From the NCBI GenBank assembly GCA_018816335.1, contig JAHIVP010000017.1:1-54466 (forward strand): a stretch of DNA of 54,466 nt, given 5' to 3'. The position numbers were made by a program, and so were the translations under genes. Below, piece after piece: positions 47,384 to 54,466 of the stretch (the stretch's first letter is position 1; every line of letters starts with the position of its first letter). The DNA comes from Nanobdellota archaeon. GTDB lineage: Archaea > Nanobdellota > Nanobdellia > Pacearchaeales > GW2011-AR1. The notes beneath the pieces are model-generated. The model was not told the origin of the DNA and made no database searches. It worked only from the letters and a program-made list of their open reading frames with translations.

Positions 47384-48115
47384 TTATCTCCTTTTATTTA
47401 ATTCTAATTTTAAACTCTCTAAATTAATTCCTTGATATTGGCTTTTACTAATTTCTTTATCTTCTCCAAGAATTTTAACATTAAATCCAACAGATTCAGC
47501 AATCTGAATATAATCTTCTTTTAATAAAGCTCCTGCAACACAACCACATAAAAGTTTTTCATCATTTTTCTGTTCATCACTAAGTTCTCCTAACAAGACA
47601 ATATCTGAAATATAGCCTTTTCCATTTTCTTTTAAAACTCTATGTATTTCTTTGAAAACTTTTTCTTTATCTGGAGAAAGATTAATAACACAATTACTTA
47701 TAACAACATCCACACTATTATCTTCAATAGGTAAATCCTCTATTTCTCCTAGTTTAAATTCAACATTTTTATAATCATCTTTTTCAGCATTTTCTTTAGC
47801 TCTTATTACCATCTCTTCAGTCATATCTACTCCAATTACTCTTCCTGTTTTTCCAACTCTTTTTGAAGCTAAAAAAGCATCAAAACCTGCCCCACTTCCC
47901 AAATCCAACACTATATCTCCTTCCTTAATATTGCTCAAGGCAACTGGATTTCCACAACCTAGCCCTAAATTTCCTGCAGTTTGTATATCTTCTTCAGAAT
48001 ATCCTATAGATTTTGAAATAGTTTCATCTGAACCACACCCACAACTACAGCATCCACTATCCTCAACTATTTTTTTATACCCTTCTTTAACAATTTGTTT
48101 GATATCTTTTTCCAT
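47384..48115 (-). CDS. arsM: arsenite S-adenosylmethyltransferase
   Basis: Methylates As(III). 243 residues with a Rossmann methyltransferase core: [32 protein letters not shown] (SAM site), GVDMTEEMV, and [13 protein letters not shown]. The arsenic-binding cysteines are C54 (GLGCGNP), the Cys of SNCVINL and the pair in [11 protein letters not shown]; an N-terminal CCSCGCG cluster (C22-C27) is extra. Some relatives act on other thiophilic metals or on lipids. In this setting it fits a metalloid/thiol defence role. Confidence 0.93.
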   Translation of the reverse strand: MEKDIKQIVKEGYKKIVEDSGCCSCGCGSDETISKSIGYSEEDIQTAGNLGLGCGNPVALSNIKEGDIVLDLGSGAGFDAFLASKRVGKTGRVIGVDMTEEMVIRAKENAEKDDYKNVEFKLGEIEDLPIEDNSVDVVISNCVINLSPDKEKVFKEIHRVLKENGKGYISDIVLLGELSDEQKNDEKLLCGCVAGALLKEDYIQIAESVGFNVKILGEDKEISKSQYQGINLESLKLELNKRR

Positions 48116-48134
48116 TAAATTGGTTGTCTATATT

Positions 48135-49280
48135 TTATTTAAACGGACTTATCTTCCTTAATTTAATTACAACATCACTTAAAACTTCTAGAACTTTATC
48201 TATTTCTTCTTCATTATTAAATTTACTTAAAGATATTCTTATTGAACTATTAGCACATAAATCATCTAACCCCATTGCTTTCAAAACATGCGAAGCTTCT
48301 AATGTATGAGAACTACAAGCAGAACCAGTTGAAACTTGAATTCCATAACCATCTAAATACTCTGCAATTGCCTCACCTTCAATATTATTAAAAGACAAAT
48401 TAATATTATTACACAACCTATTATATCCTTCAGGCCCATTTAATTTAACATTATCTATCTTATCAATAATTTTTTTTATCATTCTATCTCTCATCTCAGA
48501 CATTTTTTTAATATTTTTCTTATCAGCTAATTCAACAGATTTTCCAAAACCAACAATTCCAGGAATATTTTCAGTCCCACTTCTCATCTTTCTTTCATGT
48601 CCTCCTCCATGCATAAAGATATCAATTTCAACTCCCGATCTAATATATAAAGCTCCAACTCCTTTAGGCCCGTGAATCTTATGAGCATTTAAAGTAACTA
48701 AATCTAAATTCTGTTTCTTAACATCAATATCAGTTTTAGTATAAGATTGACAAGCATCAGTATGAAAATAAACCCCTTTATCTCTACAAATCTTTCCTAT
48801 CTTCTCCAAATCTTGAATAACACCAACCTCATTATTCCCATGAATAACAGAAACAATAGCAGTATCTTCTGAAATCTCTTTCTTCAAATGTTCCAAATCA
48901 ACAAATCCTTCTTTATCAACATCTAGATATGTAACTTTTATTCCTTGCTTTTCTAACCACTTTGACGCATTTAAAACACAATCATGATCAATCTTAGTTG
49001 TTATAACATGTTTCTTCTCTGTCTTCCAAACAGCTCCTTTAATTGCCCAATTATTAGCTTCTGTTCCTCCAGATGTAAAATAAATTTCTTCTGGTTTAGC
49101 ATTAATTGATTTTGCTATAATTCCTCTAGCTTTTTCCATTGCATCTCTTGCTTCCTGTCCTAAACTATGAACACTTGAAGCATTTCCATATTTATCACTA
49201 TGAAACTTATTCATTTCATCAACAACTTCTTTATCAACTTTCGTTGTCGCAGCATTGTCAAGGTATATCTTTTCATTCAT
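48135..49280 (-). CDS. iscS: cysteine desulfurase IscS/NifS
   Basis: PLP enzyme that takes sulfur from cysteine for Fe-S clusters and tRNA thiolation. 381 residues: YLDNAATTKV, TSGGTEANNWAIKG, the PLP lysine in NAHKIHGPKGVGALY, RSGTENIPG, and the active Cys in STGSACSSHTLEASHVL. Length and motifs are normal. The frame overlaps the end of a zinc-ribbon gene by 8 nt. It is in the same direction as arsM, DUF1858 and iscU and probably feeds IscU and the thiolase at 21875. Confidence 0.96.
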   Translation of the reverse strand: MNEKIYLDNAATTKVDKEVVDEMNKFHSDKYGNASSVHSLGQEARDAMEKARGIIAKSINAKPEEIYFTSGGTEANNWAIKGAVWKTEKKHVITTKIDHDCVLNASKWLEKQGIKVTYLDVDKEGFVDLEHLKKEISEDTAIVSVIHGNNEVGVIQDLEKIGKICRDKGVYFHTDACQSYTKTDIDVKKQNLDLVTLNAHKIHGPKGVGALYIRSGVEIDIFMHGGGHERKMRSGTENIPGIVGFGKSVELADKKNIKKMSEMRDRMIKKIIDKIDNVKLNGPEGYNRLCNNINLSFNNIEGEAIAEYLDGYGIQVSTGSACSSHTLEASHVLKAMGLDDLCANSSIRISLSKFNNEEEIDKVLEVLSDVVIKLRKISPFK

Positions 49281-49428
49281 TTTTCTTCTTCTTTATTTTT
49301 TCAATTTTAAATTTCTCTGGAAATATAGCAGCACGATATCCACACTTATTACACCTCCACCACACCCCATCCCCTCTTTCCATAACAACATTATTACTCT
49401 TACACTTAGGACAAATTCTTACCATCAT
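49273..49428 (-). CDS. zinc-ribbon microprotein (51 aa)
   Basis: A 51-codon frame: RICPKCKSNNVVMERGDGVW then WRCNKCGYRA, a clear CxxC...CxxC zinc ribbon, and a Lys-rich tail. It starts with the ATGA overlap of the upstream ArsR-type gene and ends inside the first codons of iscS, so it is translated in a coupled series. Probably binds nucleic acid or protein; exact role unknown. Confidence 0.8.
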   Translation of the reverse strand: MMVRICPKCKSNNVVMERGDGVWWRCNKCGYRAAIFPEKFKIEKIKKKKNE

Positions 49429-49760
49429 ACACACTTACAATCATCAGCAAAATTACAATGCTCACAATTCTTAGACTCATGTTTATCTAAAATATTTAAT
49501 ATTGGAATTAAAGTTGTTTTATTCAAGCTATAAATTCTTTTTTTCCCTAAAATTTTACAATTAACCAGATTACATAATTTAAGTGAACCTAAAGCATGAC
49601 TTAATTTACTTTGCTCAACTTTTAATTTAGTGACAAGCTCATTAACACTCATTTCTTTCTCTCTTAAAGAAGTTATAATATCTATTCTAAGTTTATTAGA
49701 AAGTCTACTAAAAAATACATGATAATTCTTAGCTCTTTTATTATGTGTAATATTTCTCAT
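49425..49760 (-). CDS. ArsR-type regulator with a C-terminal Cys cluster
   Basis: 111 residues. Winged helix VNELVTKLKVEQSKLSHALG, SLKLCNLVNCKILGKKRIYS. Cysteines C63 and C68 in the helix/wing region and a C-terminal set C99, C102, C108, C110 (NCEHCNFADDCKC) make a plausible metal or Fe-S sensing site. As first gene of a unit running into zinc ribbon, iscS, arsM and iscU, it may control Fe-S assembly, much as IscR or SufR do in bacteria; that is inference. Operator just upstream. Confidence 0.85.
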   Translation of the reverse strand: MRNITHNKRAKNYHVFFSRLSNKLRIDIITSLREKEMSVNELVTKLKVEQSKLSHALGSLKLCNLVNCKILGKKRIYSLNKTTLIPILNILDKHESKNCEHCNFADDCKCV

Positions 49761-49789
49761 ATGAATTATAATTCATACTACTTTATAAA
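49761..49789 (-). promoter_or_regulatory. leaderless promoter with perfect 16-bp operator
   Basis: ATGAATTATAATTCAT (49761-49776) is a perfect palindrome touching the start codon (49758-49760). A TATA box TTTATAAA lies at 49782-49789, about 22-30 bp before the ATG. The operator therefore covers the expected transcription start; autorepression is likely. Confidence 0.75.
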
Positions 49790-49807
49790 TATTTCGGTAG
49801 TCCAGAA

Positions 49808-51469
49808 TCATCCATTCTTAATAAATTCTTCAACTAATTTCAAAACTTCTTTCTGTTTATTAGGGACAAAATTAATAGAACCTGCATTTTTATGCCCACC
49901 CCCATCAACAAAAGCATTAGGAAGTTTCTTTTCTATAAATTCAATAAGTTTATGAACTGAAAAATTAGCTTCATCAGTAGCCCTAATTGTCATCGCTGTT
50001 CTCATCAATCCAATTGAAATAACACTTGTCAACTTCTTTGTTTTCTGAACATCATCATGAATAATCCCAATAGACCTTCCTGGCTTAGGATAAAAATCAA
50101 AACCTGGGAAAGTCTCATCAATATCAACTAACTGCAAATTAGTCTTCCCAACTTTTTTCACAACAGCATTAGCCCTCCCCATTTCCAAAGCCTTTGCATC
50201 AAGCTTTTTAATATAAGGCGCAAGTAAATCAACTAACTCTTTTTGTTTATTCCTCGGCTCTCCAAAAACAACTTCAATATATTCTCTAACTTCCATAAAT
50301 CTTATCCTCGATGAAACATAATCTATAACAGTAGAAATATTAGACAACAAATCTCTTGAATAACCTTCCTTTTCTGCGATTTTAACATAATCATCAACAG
50401 CAGATTTATTATTCAAATCAATTCTATCAGCCAACCCAGCCAACGCAGGAATCTGATTAATATTAGCAACAGAATTATTAACCAACCTCGCAAGTTCAGC
50501 ACACAACATTCCTGCAGAAAATCTTGCCCCGTCTTCTCCAACTAAAAAAGGATTAATATGAACAAGAACCTCGTCGGAAATAACATCTTCATCAAAATAA
50601 TGATGGTCAACAACAATAAACTCCATGCCGTGAATTTTCCCTTGCTTAATAGCCATAAGATCTTGCGAAGACGAGCCATTATCAAGAATAATAATTAAAG
50701 GCATTTTATTTGAAAACTTTGCAACATTTCTAAGCGAGCTCGCAGTATCTCTTATTGAATCAGAAAGTTCATAAAACGGCGCTGTCGAAGGAGACCTCAT
50801 ATAATATTCCCAAGAAGCCTTCAGAGAATTATGTTGTTTCTCAATCAAAGGAAGAATCGCCCTCTCCAAAGCAAACCCAGCACTATATCCATCTGTATCA
50901 TTATGATGCCTTATAATTATAGGTCTGTTCTGAATTATCGCCAACCTTATCTCCCCCGCAGCTTTAACAAATCTCTCCTTTAAATTATCTAAAATATCAC
51001 TCTTAATCAAAAAATCAATCTCTTCAACCTTTGCTCTTTTTCTTTGAATATCTGAAATTGTTTTAATCAATGTATTTTTATCTTCATCTGTTAAACGTTT
51101 TATACTAACAATTTCTCCTTCAATCTCTCCATTAAATTCAACAACTTTAACAATAGCTCTCACTGCATCATTCTCTTTAATTTCCGGAAAAGCTCTTGCT
51201 CCTGGCGACACAAATCCCTTAAGAGGCATAGTCCCAGTTCCATCAGAAACATCAAATATCGTCGGTCCCCCAGTCTGAACAATTCTTTCAACAATCCCTC
51301 CAATAATAACACTATCAGGCCCAAGAGTCATATTCTCAATAGCAACATATTTCAGTTCTTTCTTTGGACCTCCAGAACTCTTTCGAGAATTATCATAACC
51401 AGAACTTTTCTTAAACTTCCCATAGCCTCCATCTTTTTTCCCAGTAAACTTGTTATTATGTTTTTTCAT
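49808..51469 (-). CDS. RecJ-like DHH phosphoesterase with OB fold
   Basis: 553 residues. A basic, Gly/Lys-rich head, then an OB-type domain (IIGGIVERIVQTGGPTIFDV, SDGTGTMPLKGFV), then the DHH domain: IIRHHNDTDGYSAGFALERA, LDNGSSS, FIVVDHHYFDED. The DHHA1 end is FVDGGGHKNAGSI. It is the archaeal RecJ-like/GAN type, a 5'-3' single-strand exonuclease that works with the replisome in relatives. All metal-binding Asp/His residues are present. It lies upstream of, and on the same strand as, the redox island, apparently in a separate unit. Confidence 0.92.
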   Translation of the reverse strand: MKKHNNKFTGKKDGGYGKFKKSSGYDNSRKSSGGPKKELKYVAIENMTLGPDSVIIGGIVERIVQTGGPTIFDVSDGTGTMPLKGFVSPGARAFPEIKENDAVRAIVKVVEFNGEIEGEIVSIKRLTDEDKNTLIKTISDIQRKRAKVEEIDFLIKSDILDNLKERFVKAAGEIRLAIIQNRPIIIRHHNDTDGYSAGFALERAILPLIEKQHNSLKASWEYYMRSPSTAPFYELSDSIRDTASSLRNVAKFSNKMPLIIILDNGSSSQDLMAIKQGKIHGMEFIVVDHHYFDEDVISDEVLVHINPFLVGEDGARFSAGMLCAELARLVNNSVANINQIPALAGLADRIDLNNKSAVDDYVKIAEKEGYSRDLLSNISTVIDYVSSRIRFMEVREYIEVVFGEPRNKQKELVDLLAPYIKKLDAKALEMGRANAVVKKVGKTNLQLVDIDETFPGFDFYPKPGRSIGIIHDDVQKTKKLTSVISIGLMRTAMTIRATDEANFSVHKLIEFIEKKLPNAFVDGGGHKNAGSINFVPNKQKEVLKLVEEFIKNG

Positions 51470-51522
51470 ATTATTATTTAATTACGTTCAATTTAAACTT
51501 TATGGAAATAAAGTTTATCAAA

Positions 51523-51711
51523 TCAACCCTTAGAAATAGCATCAGTAGGACAAACTTCAATCATCTCTGTAACTTCATCGTCAGTAAAATCATTTTTCTT
51601 AACAACAGCCTTCATCTCACCATTAACATTTTCTAATTCAATTCTTTCATCAGCAACAGTTGTACATGCCCCACAACCAATACAACTAGGGATATCAATT
51701 TTAATTTTCAT
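51523..51711 (-). CDS. 4Fe-4S ferredoxin
   Basis: 62 residues from ATG at 51711. The cluster ligands are IPSCIGCGACTTVADERI and the distant Cys of EVCPTDAISKG; a second cluster is absent, as in Thermococcus-type single-cluster ferredoxins. Small cytoplasmic electron carrier. Divergent to the DUF362 gene at 51762; the 50-bp spacer carries promoters for both. Confidence 0.93.
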   Translation of the reverse strand: MKIKIDIPSCIGCGACTTVADERIELENVNGEMKAVVKKNDFTDDEVTEMIEVCPTDAISKG

Positions 51712-51761
51712 AAAAACCAAAACAAAAATACATTTTTAAACTTAACTAACTATAACCAAAT

Positions 51762-52886
51762 ATGGAAAAAGAAGAGGTTTCTGTAGTTAAATGCAAAACA
51801 TATAATAACAAACTTGTAGCAAAAGCTCTTGAAGATTCATTAAAAAATATTAACTTTAATTTTATACCCAATCAAACAATTTTAATTAAACCAAACATTT
51901 TGTCACCAACACATCCAGATAAAGCAGTAACAACTCACCCAATCATTCTTGAAGAACTATGCAAAATCCTAAAAAAACATAATTCAAAAATTCTAATTGG
52001 AGAAAGCTCTTCTCACAACACTGATGAAGCATTCAAAACATCTCAAATTTCAAAACTATCAAAATACGCAAAAATAATTAATTTTGAATCACAAGATAAA
52101 AAATTCTTTAATCTAGGAGAAGGAGAACTTTCAAAAGTCCCTCTACCAAAAATATTATTTGATGTAGATTTAATTATTAATGTAGCAAAACTTAAAACTC
52201 ACAGTCTTACAACAGTAACATTGTCTGTAAAAAATTTATATGGTTGTGTTCCAGGACAACTAAAAGAAAAATATCATCGCGTTCTTCCTCTAGCAAAAGA
52301 CTTTTCAAAATTACTTATAGGAATTGAAAACAAAATAAAACCCCAACTAAATATTATTGATGGAGTTATAGGATTAGAAGGAGAAGGCCCAGGACCTACA
52401 GGAACACCCATAAAATCAGGAATAATTCTAGCAAGCAAAAATTCTCCCGCACTTGACATAATAGCCTCAGAGAAAATGGGCTTTAATTATAAAGAAATTT
52501 ACACTAACATATATTCAGAGATAAACATAAAAGATATAGATATCATAGGTAATGGAAAAAACATTCAACTTAATTTCAAAAAACCAAGCCATTTAATGAT
52601 TCCATTTTTTATGTATCTCTCAAGATTATTGCCTAAACCAAAAATAGCTTACAAGTATGAAAAATGTACAAGATGCAAAACCTGTGAAAAAAAATGCCCT
52701 GTTAAAGCAATATCAATGACTCATTCTTATGAAAAAAAATCAAACTATCCTGAATGTGATCATAAAAAATGCATTATGTGCTTATGTTGCATTGAAGTAT
52801 GTCCAGAACAAACAATATACTTACAAGAACCTTTATTAAGAAAAGCAGCGAAATCTTTTTATAAATTATTCAAAAAACTAAGATAA
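51762..52886 (+). CDS. DUF362 protein with two 4Fe-4S clusters
   Basis: 374 residues. The DUF362 part has TILIKPNILSPTHPDKAVTT, HPIILEELCKIL, IINVAKLKTHSLTTVTLSVK, LYGCVPG and IIDGVIGLEGEGPGPTGTPI. A C-terminal 2x[4Fe-4S] ferredoxin domain follows (KCTRCKTCEKKCPVKAIS; KCIMCLCCIEVCPEQTI). Related proteins are reductive or iron-sulfur enzymes of uncertain substrate. It heads a three-gene plus-strand unit with the ATP-grasp and GtrA-like genes. Confidence 0.92.
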   Translation: MEKEEVSVVKCKTYNNKLVAKALEDSLKNINFNFIPNQTILIKPNILSPTHPDKAVTTHPIILEELCKILKKHNSKILIGESSSHNTDEAFKTSQISKLSKYAKIINFESQDKKFFNLGEGELSKVPLPKILFDVDLIINVAKLKTHSLTTVTLSVKNLYGCVPGQLKEKYHRVLPLAKDFSKLLIGIENKIKPQLNIIDGVIGLEGEGPGPTGTPIKSGIILASKNSPALDIIASEKMGFNYKEIYTNIYSEINIKDIDIIGNGKNIQLNFKKPSHLMIPFFMYLSRLLPKPKIAYKYEKCTRCKTCEKKCPVKAISMTHSYEKKSNYPECDHKKCIMCLCCIEVCPEQTIYLQEPLLRKAAKSFYKLFKKLR

Positions 52887-53464
52887 TGCTACCCCTAATA
52901 CAATCCTTACAATACTTCAAAGACTTTCCAATTGCAAAATTTGAAATAGTAAATGAAAAAAGTTTAGTTGAAGCCTCTTCAAAAATTCAATTTCCTTTAT
53001 ATCTAAAAGTTGATACAGAAAAACACAAAGCAAAAATAAACGCTATATTCAAATGCAACAATTTCCAAGAACTACAAAAAAACTTCAACAGCTTATTAAA
53101 AAAATTCCCAAATCAAAGATTAATAATCCAAGAAGATATCAAAGGAATAGAACTAGTTTTAGGAATTCAAAAAGATAAAACATTTGGAAAAATTCTCATG
53201 TTAGGAATTGGAGGAACACTTATAGAACAAATCAAAGACATAAAGTTCAGAAAAATTCCAATAACTAAACAAGAAATTCAAAATTCAATAGAAAAATTAA
53301 ATTTATATAACTCAATATCATCTTCTTTAAATGAACACAATAAGCAATCTTTCATAAACCTTGCTTATGAAATTCAAAAACTTAATTTAAAAGAAGCAGA
53401 TCTCAATCCAATAATATTAACAGACAAAGAAGCAAAAATTGTCGACGCTAGAATTCAAACCTAA
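52886..53464 (+). CDS. ATP-grasp domain protein (acyl-CoA synthetase beta-like)
   Basis: 192 residues resembling the beta subunit of ADP-forming acetyl-CoA synthetase. FPIAKFEIVNEKSLVEASSK and FPLYLKVD open the domain, then LIIQEDIKGIELVLGIQKDK, KILMLGIGGTLIEQIKD, FRKIPITKQE and ADLNPIIL. It is shorter than the usual 220-240 residues, mainly at the N-terminus, and no alpha subunit is nearby. It overlaps the DUF362 stop by 1 nt. The substrate may be a carboxylate other than acetate. Confidence 0.82.
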   Translation: MLPLIQSLQYFKDFPIAKFEIVNEKSLVEASSKIQFPLYLKVDTEKHKAKINAIFKCNNFQELQKNFNSLLKKFPNQRLIIQEDIKGIELVLGIQKDKTFGKILMLGIGGTLIEQIKDIKFRKIPITKQEIQNSIEKLNLYNSISSSLNEHNKQSFINLAYEIQKLNLKEADLNPIILTDKEAKIVDARIQT

Positions 53465-53465
53465 A

Positions 53466-53957
53466 ATGCCAAAAAAACCAAAAAACACAATACTAAAAGA
53501 GATAAATAAAATAACTTCTATTGGAGGTCACGTCCCAAAACTTATTACCCGATTCATAAGATATCTAACAACAGGAGCTATTGCTTTAGTTCTTGATTTA
53601 ATTTTATTATTTATCCTAGTTGAATTAGCAAAACTAGAAATTCTTACAGCAGCTGCAATCGCGTTCTCAATAATATTCACTCTAAACTTTTTTCTGATTA
53701 GAAGATGGGGGTTTAAAGGAACCAAAGTGTCAAGTGCAAAAAGTTTCATATACTTCAGCTCCTTTGGATTAATAAGCTTATTATTAACTCTAATAATTCT
53801 AGGAATCATAATGAACACTTTCCACTTCCACTACTTAGTTGCAAGATTCTTAACAGCAATAATTGTAGGAGTTTTCAATTTCACTATGAACTACATTTTC
53901 ACTTTTGACATGGCTCGTAAAATTGACCAAGATTTACATACTTACTCTAAGACATAA
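53466..53957 (+). CDS. GtrA-like membrane protein
   Basis: 163 residues from the ATG 1 nt after the previous stop. Four membrane helices; the first begins FIRYLTTGAIALVLDLILLF, then FSIIFTLNFFLIRRWGFKG, FIYFSSFGLISLLLTLIILG and VGVFNFTMNYIFTFD. That is the GtrA/DPMS flippase-like pattern (FxxVGxxxxxxxxxxxxLL, NFxxxRxWxF, NFxxxxxxxF). Probably moves polyprenyl-linked sugars across the membrane. Co-transcribed with DUF362 and ATP-grasp genes, though the functional link is unclear. Confidence 0.88.
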   Translation: MPKKPKNTILKEINKITSIGGHVPKLITRFIRYLTTGAIALVLDLILLFILVELAKLEILTAAAIAFSIIFTLNFFLIRRWGFKGTKVSSAKSFIYFSSFGLISLLLTLIILGIIMNTFHFHYLVARFLTAIIVGVFNFTMNYIFTFDMARKIDQDLHTYSKT

Positions 53958-54036
53958 CTTCCAAGTAATCCTACTCTATCTTAATCTCAAAGTTAAAGTA
54001 AAATTATAAAATCTCAATGTCTTTCTAACATATCCT

Positions 54037-54201
54037 ATGAGAATTAAATTACAATTTGTTAGGAAATTTCTAAGTAAATTCAAATTTTCAAGATGGAATT
54101 CCAAAAGACATTTATTAGACACTCTCCCAAAAATAAAAACAGCTGACAAATACATTCCAGAAAAACTCAAATATAACAAAGATATTCAGTTAACATTGTA
54201 A
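54037..54201 (+). CDS. small basic hypothetical protein (54 aa)
   Basis: 54 codons, basic, starting MRIKLQFVRKFLSKFKFSRW and ending YNKDIQLTL. TATA-like AAAATTATAAAATC lies about 25-40 bp before the ATG, so a leaderless transcript is possible. No motif; the opposite strand also has a frame. Kept as tentative. Confidence 0.35.
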   Translation: MRIKLQFVRKFLSKFKFSRWNSKRHLLDTLPKIKTADKYIPEKLKYNKDIQLTL

Positions 54202-54259
54202 AGACAACATTAAATTTTTTAAAGATTAATTTTAAATATCCCTCATACTATTTATTAAA

Positions 54260-54463
54260 ATGAACCCAAACATAATCAGATCAATAATCTTCCTCATAGC
54301 AGCCTTAATTCTAATTATATATCCAAAAAAAGTCATGAAATTCCAAGAATACATCTTAAAAAAAATAAATATTAAAGCCAGAGATTCAGAAAAATCAACT
54401 AGAATTCTAGGAATCATCTTCCTAATAATTGCTGCAATCTTATTTTATTTTGGATTAAAATGA
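54260..54463 (+). CDS. small membrane protein (67 aa)
   Basis: Two membrane helices (SIIFLIAALILIIYPKKVMK and RILGIIFLIIAAILFYFGL) joined by a basic segment (YILKKINIKARDSEKS). Typical of short archaeal two-helix membrane proteins; family not named. The stop lies at the window edge (TGATAA), so the gene is complete. Confidence 0.65.
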   Translation: MNPNIIRSIIFLIAALILIIYPKKVMKFQEYILKKINIKARDSEKSTRILGIIFLIIAAILFYFGLK

Positions 54464-54466
54464 TAA

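Overview
The window is archaeal chromosome, very AT-rich, most likely from a DPANN lineage (Woesearchaeota/Pacearchaeota-like). The archaeal calls are direct: an rpoH-rpoB-rpoA-nusA-rps12-rps7 cluster, archaeal-type S7/S12, a tRNA with an intron at position 37/38, TATA-type promoters close to the start codons, and Fe-S and tRNA-thiolation proteins of archaeal type. The DPANN placement is an inference from base composition, many tiny genes and the DUF5652/DUF5654-like proteins. Nearly all genes lie on the minus strand.

Layout (plus-strand coordinates; minus-strand transcription runs right to left). 1-235: G-rich 27-bp minisatellite. 0.2-10.3 kb: transcription/translation operon with unsplit rpoA and rpoB, and several small Cys-rich or secreted proteins inserted between core genes. 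10.5-13 kb: repeat-rich spot around an intron-containing tRNA-Lys(UUU), with 141-bp tandem copies of its 5' end plus promoter and degenerate copies of its 3' end, then a small operon with a degenerate thioredoxin. 13.2-20.3 kb: deoxynucleotide locus: thymidylate-synthase-family enzyme, ParB/Srx-fold protein, HAD phosphatase, class II ribonucleotide reductase with an intein in its active-site motif, and NrdR with two correctly spaced NrdR boxes. 20.3-26.7 kb: mixed small genes, a tRNA thiolase, two NYN nucleases (one frameshifted), a radical SAM protein and a PAP2-like enzyme.

26.7-49.8 kb is the striking part: a metal/thiol/redox island. It holds a Cu+ ATPase, a CuA-type cupredoxin without a visible oxidase, a polyferredoxin-cupredoxin fusion, DsbA and DsbB homologues, a triple-CxxC thioredoxin-like protein, two PCYCGC-like proteins, short membrane proteins with Cys tails, hemerythrins, Fe/Mn superoxide dismutase, IscU (with an intein exactly at a cluster-ligand Cys), IscS, ArsM and three ArsR-type regulators with palindromic operators. 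Two regulatory signals tie it together. One is a palindrome (GAAACTAGTTTC or variant) placed exactly 17 bp from the TATA box at three promoters. The other is a family of five structured intergenic elements with covarying stems, each lying between a stop codon and the next start (genes for a Gly/Tyr/Met-rich secreted protein, DsbA, a GCPMCG membrane protein, a membrane-anchored winged-helix protein and IscU).

49.8-54.5 kb returns to housekeeping: RecJ-like DHH protein, ferredoxin, and a plus-strand group (DUF362-ferredoxin, ATP-grasp, GtrA-like, small proteins). The working picture is an anaerobe or microaerophile that manages copper, oxygen and disulfide stress at its cell surface. All function calls rest on motif reading by eye; no searches were run.
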